Numbered from the stretch's first letter, positions 1 through 5,223 are shown. The stretch is 5,223 nt of DNA from Lachnospiraceae bacterium UBA6998 (GCA_002448395.1 DJXS01000039.1:1-5223); one strand, 5' to 3'. Translations and numbers: made by a program. The notes: generated by a model not told the origin, from the sequence alone.

Positions 1-634
1 CGATCAGATAGAAGTCCTCCTTGAGGGAGTCCGTATAGCCGCGGAGCCTTCTGATGAAGTCTCTGTCAAGGCAGTAAGCGACATCAAGCCTTAGTCCGTC
101 AATGTCAAAATAGTCAACCCAGAACCTGATCGCGTCGAAAATATGCGCGATGACTTCCTCATTTCTGAGATTGAGCTTTACCAGGTCGTAATTGCCTTCC
201 CAGCCCTCGTACCAGAGACCGTCGTTGTAAGGGGAATTTCCGTCGAAGCTGACATTGAACCAGTCCTTGTAAGGAGATTCCCATCTCCTATGCAGAACAT
301 CCTGAAACTGCGCGAAACCGCGGCCGACATGATTGAACACGCCGTCCAGGATCACGCGGATCCCCGCTGCATGAAGGTCTTCGCAGATCTCCTTGAAATC
401 CTCGTTGGTGCCCAGTCTGCAGTCGATCTTCTTGTAGTCCCTCGTGTTATAGCCGTGCGTATCCGACTCAAAGACAGGACAAAAGTAGACCGCAGTGATC
501 CCGAGTTTCTTAAGGTGAGGGATCCATTCCTTCACTTCCAGAATCCTGTGTGCCTGCACACCGTCGTTTTCATAAGGTGCTCCGCACATACCCAGAGGGT
601 AAATCTGATAGATCACGCTTTCTTCTGCCCACAT
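1..634 (-). CDS. GH13 family alpha-glucan hydrolase (alpha-amylase / maltodextrin glucosidase-like), N-terminal part
   Basis: Reading leftward from the ATG at 634-632 gives 211 codons before the window edge, beginning MWAEESVIYQIYP. The GH13 (beta/alpha)8 barrel motifs appear in order: HGYNTRDY at about residues 60-67 (subsite -1 tyrosine region), region I DGVFNH at 97-102, a region V-like LVKLN at 151-155, and region II DGLRLD at 179-184, with Arg182 and the catalytic nucleophile Asp184. The general acid Glu and the last conserved region lie beyond the edge. There is no signal peptide and no N-terminal CBM34 module, so the enzyme should be cytoplasmic and start directly with the barrel. By family it hydrolyses alpha-1,4-glucosidic bonds of imported maltodextrins; LVKLN recalls the MPKLN of the neopullulanase/cyclomaltodextrinase group, but exact specificity cannot be read from this fragment. 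The start is fixed by AAGGAGG at 641-647 (minus strand), 6 nt upstream. It follows the helicase on the same strand after 116 bp without an obvious terminator, so read-through is possible. Confidence 0.93.
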   Translation of the reverse strand, partial: MWAEESVIYQIYPLGMCGAPYENDGVQAHRILEVKEWIPHLKKLGITAVYFCPVFESDTHGYNTRDYKKIDCRLGTNEDFKEICEDLHAAGIRVILDGVFNHVGRGFAQFQDVLHRRWESPYKDWFNVSFDGNSPYNDGLWYEGWEGNYDLVKLNLRNEEVIAHIFDAIRFWVDYFDIDGLRLDVAYCLDRDFIRRLRGYTDSLKEDFYLI

Positions 635-664
635 AATAATCCTCCTTATCTTGAACGGGATCTC

Positions 665-693
665 CAAATACCATATTTTTCTCTATTTTGCAA
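665..693 (-). promoter_or_regulatory. Possible promoter for the GH13 gene
   Basis: On the minus strand, TTGCAA (693-688) is followed after 17 bp by TATTTG (670-665), preceded by TGG as in an extended -10 element. The -10 match is poor (3 of 6), so this is a tentative call. It would give a short leader of about 25 nt before the ATG at 634. The -35 lies inside the inverted repeat CTATT-TTGC-AATAG (683-696), a possible operator position. Confidence 0.3.
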
Positions 694-710
694 TAGGGAA
701 ACTCTATTTT
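681..710. repeat. Two CTCTATTTT direct repeats, 21 bp apart, upstream of the GH13 gene
   Basis: CTCTATTTT occurs at 681-689 and again at 702-710, a start-to-start distance of 21 bp, or about two helical turns. The first copy is part of TTCTCTATTTTGC (679-691), which recurs exactly at 4625-4637 upstream of gdhA. Same-face spacing next to the candidate promoter suggests protein binding, but no known regulator consensus is recognised. AT-rich composition makes partial chance resemblance possible. Confidence 0.4.
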
Positions 711-718
711 CTTAGAAG

Positions 719-748
719 AAATCCACACTGTCCACAAAGTTATCCACA
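719..748 (-). promoter_or_regulatory. Cluster of three DnaA-box-like 9-mers
   Basis: Read on the minus strand, the segment contains TGTGGATAA (748-740), three spacer bases, TGTGGACAG (736-728) and directly TGTGGATTT (727-719). The first is the exact complement of the consensus DnaA box TTATCCACA; the other two keep the TGTGGA core but differ at two positions. The cluster sits just past the helicase stop codon (753-751) and about 26 bp upstream of the candidate GH13 -35 element. In bacteria DnaA binds such boxes at the origin, at titration sites and at some promoters. There is no dnaA or dnaN here and no large box array, so this is a local site, not an origin. Binding is inferred. Confidence 0.45.
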
Positions 749-750
749 TT

Positions 751-3258
751 TTATAGCCATTCGTCCCAAAATCTCGAGATTTTATCCCCAATTTCAAGGC
801 TGTCTGTGACCCTGTTTCCGCTCCATTCCGCGGGGAAAATCCTCCTGTAAGAGCTCGTTTTAAACCGCTCATCCATAAGCACTACAAGGCCCACATCGTC
901 CGCCGTCCGGATCACTCTTCCCGCCGCCTGCAGGACTTTGTTCATGCCCGGATACCGGTACGCGTAATCGAAACCGTCCTCTCCCCTGCTGTCAAAATAG
1001 CGTTTGAGGATCTCCCGTTCCGCGCACACCTGGGGAAAACCGGTGCCCACAATGACCGCGCCGATCAGCCTGTCCTGCCTCAGATCGATCCCCTCGCTGA
1101 AGATTCCTCCCAGCACGCAGAAACCCAACAGGCTTTTATCATCTCTTACTTCTTCGAATCGGTCAAGGAAATCTTTTCTCTCCTCCTCGGTCATCTGCGG
1201 TCTCTGAACCGCGAAAGAAGTCTCTTCGTCCTCCGGATACAGGGCCATATACTGCTCCAGCACCTGCTCCATGAAGCTGTAGGAAGGGAAAAAGATCATG
1301 TAGTTTCCATGTCTTCGAGATACCGAGTTGTAAATGCAGGACGCTATTTTGCCATATTGCTCCGCGCCCCTCATCCGGTAGCGGCTTGTCACGTCGCCGG
1401 CTATGAAGAGCCCGAGCCTTTCAGGGTCGAAAGACGACCTGGCATAGACTTCATAGTCCTCGTCTGTTCCGCCCAAAAGCCTCTTGTAGTAGCGGATCGG
1501 CAGAAAAGTCGCAGAGAACAGAACGCTCGCCTCTCCCTTGTCCAGGCACTCCGCCAGCTTGCCGGACGGGTCCACGCAGAAAAGACGCGCCTCAAGGTCC
1601 CTCCCGCACTTCTGTATATAGATCTGGTACTCGCCGTCCATGCCCTCATAGACCGTCAGAAAGCGGGACAAGGCAAAATAGGCGTTCATGAAGTTCTCCT
1701 GCACCTGCGCCGCCGCGGTGTCCGCCGTCCCTGTTCCCCGCCGCTGCTCCTGCAGAATGGACTGCATCTCCTCCATCACTTTGTAAGCCGCGTCCGCCAG
1801 GACATCGATCTCCTCAGCCAGCAGCACCTTATCTTTTCCGCCTGCTGACCGCATGAACTGTGTTCCTTCCGGCATCACTGCAGCGCCGTCAGGTGCCGAT
1901 CCGGCTCCTTCCTGTTCAAACGCTTCCTTATAAGGCCTGAACGCGGAGACCAGCTTCCCGAGCTTCTTCCACAGCCCCGGATAAACCGCTCTCACCTCGC
2001 TCCGGAAAGTCTTCATCTCCTCTCTTGAAAGCGAAGCGCTGTTCATTTCCCGCCCTCGGTCCACCAGATTGTGGGCCTCGTCGACCAGGAAGAGATAGCG
2101 GTACTTCCCTTTTCCCTCGGCGAAAAAGCGCTTCAGCCTCGCCCTGGGATCAAACAGATAGTTGTAATCACCAATTATGGTATCCGCAAAGAGGGAGACG
2201 TCGAGCCCCAGTTCAAAGGGACATACATTGTACTCCTCTCCGTATTTTTCCAGTGTAGTCCTCCGGATATCCTCCTCCCGGGTCAAAAGATCGAACAGCG
2301 CCGTGTTGACCCTGTCATAATGCCCTTTCGCCCGCGGACACTCCTGAGGGTTGCAGGCCCGCTTCTCCATGGGACAGATCTTATCCTTCGCTGTCAGCTG
2401 CACGCTCTTGAGGTGCATCCCGTTCCCTCTCAGGATCGACAGAGTCTCCAGTGCTACCTGCCCGGTCACAGTCTTGGCCGTAAAATAAAAAAGCCTGTCC
2501 GCTTTTCCTTCACCGATCGCCTTCAGCGACGGAAACACTGCGGAGATCGTCTTTCCCGTACCTGTGGGAGCCTCCAGAAACAGTTTCCTTCCGTGGCAGA
2601 TCGTGTGATAGACATGCACCGCGAGCTCCCGCTGCCCCTCCCTGTACGGAAAAGGGAAAGCAAGCGCTGAAAGCGATTCATTTCTCACTTTTTCCCATCG
2701 GATCTCCATGCCCGCCCATCTGGAATACTCCTTCATCAGGTCTTCAAACCAGGCTGTGATCTGCTGCGCGGTATACTCCTGCGTAAACCGCCGGATCTCC
2801 TGTGTCACAAGGCTGCAGTAAGTCATTCTGACCCGCACAATATCCAACTGGTTCTGAACACAGTATATATAGGCATAGCACTTTGCCTGAGCCAGATGCA
2901 CCGGTTCAGGCTCCTTCATTTTGCTGAGCTTACCGTATGTCGTTTTGATCTCGTCAATGGTCCAGGCCTCTCCGAAAATGGGATTCTCCGGATCACAGCC
3001 AAGGAAAATGCCGTCCGCCCTGCCTTCCACAAGCACAAAAGCGTCTCCGTCTTCCCCGCTGTCAGGAAGCGGATAGTAAACGGAGAGCGGCACTTCCGCC
3101 ATATAATCGGGTCCCGCTTCTCTCTGCAGCTTTCTGTGCATCCTGGCCCCTTCAAGCATAGCGTCCTCAGGAGCGCCGGCCGACCGCTCATCGAGGTCGC
3201 CCGCCCGCAGCACGAATTCCACCAGATCCCGGACCGAAATTCTTATTTCTTTACCCAT
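751..3258 (-). CDS. DinG/XPD-type Fe-S DNA helicase with N-terminal Cas4/RecB-like nuclease domain
   Basis: This 835-residue protein has two parts. Residues ~5-130 show the RecB/Cas4 PD-(D/E)XK nuclease signature: His41, GRADGI with Asp82, IDEIK with Glu103 and Lys105, and Q-x3-Y at 124-128. Residues ~200-835 form a superfamily 2 helicase of the Rad3/XPD/DinG group: a Q-motif-like REGQ near 206-209, Walker A APTGTGKT at 230-237, DEAH box at 393-396, FSAT at 581-584, GGIFSEGIDL at 717-726 and motif VI QAAGRVIR at 777-784. Cys295, Cys302, Cys307 and Cys346 lie between Walker A and the DEAH box, where this family holds a 4Fe-4S cluster. A low-complexity stretch (about 450-520) probably lies in the Arch region. 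By family it should unwind DNA 5'-3' with ATP, and the nuclease could cut the displaced or loading strand; a repair role is likely. All catalytic motifs look intact. The start at 3258 matches the conserved family opening (IRISVRDLVEF), but no good Shine-Dalgarno sequence lies at normal spacing. Confidence 0.93.
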   Translation of the reverse strand: MGKEIRISVRDLVEFVLRAGDLDERSAGAPEDAMLEGARMHRKLQREAGPDYMAEVPLSVYYPLPDSGEDGDAFVLVEGRADGIFLGCDPENPIFGEAWTIDEIKTTYGKLSKMKEPEPVHLAQAKCYAYIYCVQNQLDIVRVRMTYCSLVTQEIRRFTQEYTAQQITAWFEDLMKEYSRWAGMEIRWEKVRNESLSALAFPFPYREGQRELAVHVYHTICHGRKLFLEAPTGTGKTISAVFPSLKAIGEGKADRLFYFTAKTVTGQVALETLSILRGNGMHLKSVQLTAKDKICPMEKRACNPQECPRAKGHYDRVNTALFDLLTREEDIRRTTLEKYGEEYNVCPFELGLDVSLFADTIIGDYNYLFDPRARLKRFFAEGKGKYRYLFLVDEAHNLVDRGREMNSASLSREEMKTFRSEVRAVYPGLWKKLGKLVSAFRPYKEAFEQEGAGSAPDGAAVMPEGTQFMRSAGGKDKVLLAEEIDVLADAAYKVMEEMQSILQEQRRGTGTADTAAAQVQENFMNAYFALSRFLTVYEGMDGEYQIYIQKCGRDLEARLFCVDPSGKLAECLDKGEASVLFSATFLPIRYYKRLLGGTDEDYEVYARSSFDPERLGLFIAGDVTSRYRMRGAEQYGKIASCIYNSVSRRHGNYMIFFPSYSFMEQVLEQYMALYPEDEETSFAVQRPQMTEEERKDFLDRFEEVRDDKSLLGFCVLGGIFSEGIDLRQDRLIGAVIVGTGFPQVCAEREILKRYFDSRGEDGFDYAYRYPGMNKVLQAAGRVIRTADDVGLVVLMDERFKTSSYRRIFPAEWSGNRVTDSLEIGDKISRFWDEWL

Positions 3259-3265
3259 ACTTTGC

Positions 3266-3274
3266 AGTATAGCA
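3266..3274 (-). promoter_or_regulatory. Extended -10 promoter element for the helicase gene
   Basis: On the minus strand TGC-TATACT (3274-3266) matches an extended -10 (TGn plus 5 of 6 of TATAAT). Only 7 nt (3265-3259) separate it from the ATG at 3258, so the predicted +1 falls at or next to the start codon. There is no convincing -35 at 17 bp (ATAACG), as is common with extended -10 promoters. The AAAGGG further upstream is 17 nt from the ATG, too far for normal initiation. Confidence 0.4.
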
Positions 3275-3293
3275 TCCCTTTCTTCATTCGTTA

Positions 3294-3322
3294 TTGCAAT
3301 TTTTTCAGATTTGCGATTAAAT
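3294..3322 (+). promoter_or_regulatory. Tentative asnA promoter
   Basis: TTGCAA (3294-3299) and TTAAAT (3317-3322) are separated by 17 bp. Each matches the consensus only moderately (4 of 6). Initiation would be near 3329, giving an asnA leader of about 114 nt that begins just before the stem-loop at 3335-3381. The AT-rich setting gives several alternative -10 choices, so confidence is low. Confidence 0.3.
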
Positions 3323-3324
3323 AA

Positions 3325-3339
3325 TGAATTATTAATTCA
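3325..3339. promoter_or_regulatory. 15-bp palindrome, operator-like, at the asnA promoter
   Basis: TGAATTA-T-TAATTCA is a perfect palindrome around one central base, overlapping the expected asnA start of transcription. An overlapping palindrome, AATAAT-GA-ATTATT, lies at 3320-3333. TGAAT...ATTCA are the half-sites of ArgR/AhrC ARG boxes, but those have 4 bp between them and here there are 5. Treat it as an unidentified operator candidate in the divergent region, not an assigned ArgR site. Confidence 0.35.
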
Positions 3340-3381
3340 GCACCCCGAACGAAAAGCATTTGGGACAATGAAGTGCTGAAT
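3335..3381 (+). promoter_or_regulatory. Leader stem-loop upstream of asnA
   Basis: ATTCAGCAC (3335-3343) pairs perfectly with GTGCTGAAT (3373-3381). Stacked on it, CCCGAA (3344-3349) pairs with TTTGGG (3359-3364) with one G-U pair, leaving a 9-nt loop and a one-sided 8-nt bulge (3365-3372). No T-tract follows, so it is not an intrinsic terminator. It falls in the predicted asnA leader, so a regulatory or mRNA-stabilising structure is likely. No known riboswitch class is recognised. Confidence 0.5.
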
Positions 3382-3406
3382 ACCTAATACTCTGATTTTA
3401 AATGCG

Positions 3407-3438
3407 GACCGCGCCTTCCGGCCGGTCGGCGGAAAGGC
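3407..3438 (+). promoter_or_regulatory. Two mutually exclusive hairpins covering the asnA ribosome binding site
   Basis: The asnA Shine-Dalgarno is GGAAAGG (3431-3437), 5 nt before the ATG. In one fold GCCTTCCG (3413-3420) pairs with 3430-3438, making 8 pairs with a single bulged A (3433) and burying the whole Shine-Dalgarno. In the other fold GACCG plus GCC (3407-3411, 3413-3415) pairs with GGCCGGTC (3420-3427), 8 pairs with bulged C3412 and a TTCC loop, leaving the Shine-Dalgarno free. The two share bases 3413-3415 and 3420-3422 and cannot coexist. This is the geometry of a translational switch; the signal is unknown. Confidence 0.5.
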
Positions 3439-3442
3439 TGCT

Positions 3443-4450
3443 ATGGAAAAATTAATTATCCCCGAGCACTACCAGTCATCTCTGGATCTCCACGAGACCC
3501 AGATCGCCATCAAGACTGTCAAGGATTTCTTTCAGAATCTCCTTGCAGAGCGGCTGAATCTCCGCCGCGTCTCGGCTCCCCTCTTTGTACGCCCCGATTC
3601 GGGACTTAACGACAACCTCAATGGCGTGGAGCGCCCGGTATCTTTTGACATAAAGGAATCCGGAAAGATGGCAGAGGTCGTTCACTCCCTTGCGAAATGG
3701 AAGCGCTATGCCCTGGGCAAGTACGGTTTCAGCATCGGAGAGGGGCTTTACACCGACATGGTGGCCATCCGCCGCGACGAAGACACCGACAACATCCATT
3801 CCATCTACGTGGACCAGTGGGACTGGGAGAAGATCATCACCAGAGAGGACCGCACGATCGAAACCCTCAAGAGCGTCGTTCAGAACGTCTACAGAGTCCT
3901 TCGCAAGACTGAGAAGTATATGGCGATCCGCTATGACTATATCGAGGAGATCCTTCCCCACGATATCTTCTTCATTACCAGCTCCGAGCTGGAAGCCCTC
4001 TACCCCGACAAGACCCGTAAAGAGCGCGAATACCTGATCTGCCGTGAGAAAGGCGCGGTTTGCCTGATGCAGATCGGCGACAAGCTCGCAGACGGAGCGC
4101 CCCACGACGGACGCGCCCCTGACTACGACGACTGGCAGCTCAACGCCGACATCCTGGTCTACTATCCTATCCTGGATATCGCGCTGGAGCTCTCCTCCAT
4201 GGGAATCCGCGTCGACGCAGAGTCACTGCGCAGCCAGCTCGATAAGGCAGGCTGTCCTGAGCGCGCCGAGCTCCCCTTCCAGAAGGCGGTCCTTGAGGAC
4301 AGACTTCCCCTGACCATCGGCGGCGGAATCGGCCAGTCCCGAATCTGCATGTTCTTCCTCAGGAAGGCTCACATCGGCGAAGTTCACAGCTCCATCTGGC
4401 CGGATGATGTCGTGGCGGCGTGTGAAGAATCGGGCATTGCTCTTCTGTAA
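3443..4450 (+). CDS. asnA: Aspartate-ammonia ligase (asparagine synthetase A)
   Basis: The 335-residue protein makes asparagine from aspartate, ammonia and ATP, releasing AMP and pyrophosphate, in the cytoplasm. It matches the AsnA family in length (E. coli AsnA is 330 residues) and in conserved blocks along the whole chain: the N-terminal helix with ETQIAIKTVKDFF, APLFVR and DSGLNDNLNG (about 45-61), RPVSFDI (64-70), AEVVHSLAKWKR (77-88), EGLYTDMVAIRRDE (100-113), SIYVDQWDWEK (120-130), AVCLMQIGDKL (205-215), LNADIL (233-238), ELSSMGIRVD (249-258) and GGGIGQSR (293-300). The last is the motif 3 arginine of the class II aminoacyl-tRNA synthetase fold, from which AsnA is derived. All expected blocks are present, so the enzyme should be active. 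The start is supported by GGAAAGG 5 nt upstream and by the family N-terminus. It is transcribed alone, ending at the terminator at 4466-4504. Its leader holds structures that suggest regulation of expression. Confidence 0.97.
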   Translation: MEKLIIPEHYQSSLDLHETQIAIKTVKDFFQNLLAERLNLRRVSAPLFVRPDSGLNDNLNGVERPVSFDIKESGKMAEVVHSLAKWKRYALGKYGFSIGEGLYTDMVAIRRDEDTDNIHSIYVDQWDWEKIITREDRTIETLKSVVQNVYRVLRKTEKYMAIRYDYIEEILPHDIFFITSSELEALYPDKTRKEREYLICREKGAVCLMQIGDKLADGAPHDGRAPDYDDWQLNADILVYYPILDIALELSSMGIRVDAESLRSQLDKAGCPERAELPFQKAVLEDRLPLTIGGGIGQSRICMFFLRKAHIGEVHSSIWPDDVVAACEESGIALL

Positions 4451-4465
4451 TATTGACGATCCCGG

Positions 4466-4504
4466 GTGTCTGCCTCCCTTTTTCGGGCGGCAGACACTTT
4501 TTTT
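4466..4504 (+). terminator. Intrinsic terminator of asnA
   Basis: GTGTCTGCC (4466-4474) pairs perfectly with GGCAGACAC (4489-4497). CCC/GGG (4476-4478 with 4485-4487) extends the stem past a T-C mismatch, leaving the loop TTTTTC. Seven Ts (4498-4504) follow directly. It begins 15 bp after the asnA stop codon, so asnA should be monocistronic and gdhA must have its own promoter. Confidence 0.93.
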
Positions 4505-4524
4505 GCGTCTTCGTCATTTTGCCC

Positions 4525-4540
4525 ATTTAAAGCGTTAAAT
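4525..4540. repeat. Short inverted repeat after the asnA terminator
   Basis: ATTTAA and TTAAAT flank a 4-base centre, AGCG. It lies in the AT-rich DNA upstream of the gdhA operator cluster. It could be a minor protein site or simply AT-rich coincidence; no regulator is recognised. Confidence 0.25.
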
Positions 4541-4552
4541 CAAACAAATTTC

Positions 4553-4585
4553 AATTATTGTATTCTTGTATACAATAATTATTGT
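4553..4585. promoter_or_regulatory. Overlapping palindromes containing TTGTATACAA, upstream gdhA operator candidate
   Basis: Three palindromes overlap: AATTATTGTAT (4553-4563) inverted against ATACAATAATT (4570-4580) around 6 bases; the perfect 10-bp TTGTATACAA (4566-4575); and the perfect 14-bp ACAATAATTATTGT (4572-4585). The ATTGTAT/ATACAAT half-site is therefore repeated several times. TTGTATACAA resembles the TnGTnnnACnA pattern bound by FadR/FCD-type GntR regulators. The cluster lies about 60-90 bp upstream of the gdhA -35 element. Confidence 0.5.
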
Positions 4586-4641
4586 AAAATATAGACAAGA
4601 ATTACACCTGATTTAGTATTTTGCTTCTCTATTTTGCCATA

Positions 4642-4670
4642 TTGCACATGACTATTGGGCGTTTTATAAT
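4642..4670 (+). promoter_or_regulatory. gdhA promoter (sigma-A type)
   Basis: A perfect TATAAT (4665-4670) follows TTGCAC (4642-4647) with the ideal 17-bp spacer. The -35 keeps only the TTG of TTGACA, so activity may depend on an activator or other context. Transcription would start near 4677, giving a leader of about 167 nt before the gdhA ATG. The -35 overlaps the end of a 17-bp sequence (4629-4645) that also occurs inside the helicase gene. Confidence 0.65.
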
Positions 4671-4693
4671 AGCAAAAAAGAGAAAGCAGTGGC

Positions 4694-4735
4694 CGCTTTG
4701 TTGATTATGCCCAATGGCATTTTACAATCAAAGCG
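4694..4735 (+). promoter_or_regulatory. Long imperfect hairpin in the gdhA leader
   Basis: CGCTTTG (4694-4700) pairs with CAAAGCG (4729-4735), TTG (4701-4703) with CAA (4725-4727) past one bulged T, and after an internal loop ATGCC (4707-4711) with GGCAT (4716-4720) around the loop CAAT: 15 pairs in all. There is no T-tract, so it is not a terminator. Upstream AAAGC (4684-4688) can instead pair with GCTTT (4695-4699), offering a competing fold. It sits about 17 nt into the predicted transcript. Confidence 0.45.
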
Positions 4736-4751
4736 TTCCTTTATGCCAAGG

Positions 4752-4763
4752 ATTGTATACAAT
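4752..4763. promoter_or_regulatory. Second TTGTATACAA operator candidate, in the gdhA leader
   Basis: ATTGTATACAAT is a perfect 12-bp palindrome. The 14-mer TTGTATACAATAAT (4753-4766) is an exact copy of 4566-4579, 187 bp upstream. It lies about 75 bp downstream of the predicted gdhA start of transcription, where a bound protein could block elongation or pair with the upstream site through a loop. The regulator is not in the window. Confidence 0.5.
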
Positions 4764-4765
4764 AA

Positions 4766-5223
<458 letters not shown>

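Noticed and set aside
708..721. TTTCTT-AG-AAGAAA inverted repeat as a terminator after the helicase
   Set aside because: The stem is all A/T-rich with a two-base centre, too short and weak to form a terminator hairpin; at most a protein site.
719..748. Replication origin
   Set aside because: Only one perfect DnaA box and two partial ones are present, with no dnaA, dnaN, rpmH or other origin genes nearby.
2071..2670. 199-codon plus-strand frame opposite the helicase, and similar frames at 143-715 and 1309-1848
   Set aside because: All lie opposite genes with intact family motifs and show no domain of their own; they are mirror frames of biased codon use.
3246..3278. Ten-codon mini-ORF starting at the upstream ATG (3276 on the minus strand) and overlapping the helicase start
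   Set aside because: Its AAAGGG directly abuts the ATG, leaving no spacing, and the frame overlaps the promoter -10; no evidence of leader-peptide function.
3387..3442. T-box antiterminator upstream of asnA, suggested by GGACCGCG at 3406-3413
   Set aside because: Only the ACCGCG end of the AGGGTGGNACCGCG consensus fits; the TGGN that binds the tRNA acceptor end is absent, the leader looks too short for a full Stem I, and no terminator follows. An Rfam RF00230 scan would settle it.
3476..4105. 209-codon antisense reading frame inside asnA
   Set aside because: It is a shadow of the well-supported asnA gene, caused by GC-rich third codon positions; no recognisable protein or ribosome binding site.
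4694..4735. Second intrinsic terminator between asnA and gdhA
   Set aside because: The stem is interrupted and is followed by TTCCTTTATG instead of a run of Ts.

Overview
The window looks like the chromosome of a Gram-positive anaerobe of the Bacillota, most likely a Lachnospiraceae-type Clostridium relative. The evidence is strong AAGGAGG ribosome binding sites on two of the four genes, GC-rich third codon positions set against AT-rich intergenic DNA, a cytoplasmic GH13 enzyme that begins directly with its catalytic barrel, and a glutamate dehydrogenase of the Clostridium symbiosum type. The placement is inferred from protein character, not from a database search.

Layout. Positions 1-634 (minus strand) hold the N-terminal 211 residues of a GH13 alpha-glucan hydrolase that runs off the left edge. 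Its 116-bp upstream gap carries a tandem cluster of DnaA-box-like 9-mers and AT-rich direct repeats. Positions 751-3258 (minus) encode an 835-residue DinG/XPD-type DNA helicase with an N-terminal Cas4/RecB-like nuclease domain and four cysteines placed for an iron-sulfur cluster. A 184-bp divergent region (3259-3442) separates it from asnA (3443-4450, plus), the ammonia-dependent asparagine synthetase, which ends at a clear intrinsic terminator. A long AT-rich region (4451-4843) follows, with operator-like palindromes, a good sigma-A-type promoter and a leader hairpin. It leads into gdhA (4844 to the right edge, plus), a glutamate dehydrogenase cut after its catalytic lysine.

How the parts fit. 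asnA and gdhA are separately controlled neighbours that both fix free ammonium, one onto aspartate and the other onto 2-oxoglutarate. The helicase-nuclease is probably a DNA repair enzyme and the GH13 enzyme a maltodextrin hydrolase; neither is obviously linked to nitrogen metabolism. All four genes belong to known families. The least explained parts are the non-coding stretches: two competing hairpins, one of which hides the asnA ribosome binding site; a duplicated TTGTATACAA operator around the gdhA promoter; a gdhA leader hairpin with a possible alternative fold; the DnaA-box cluster; and a possible leaderless start for the helicase. I saw no CRISPR array, tRNA, rRNA or mobile element.
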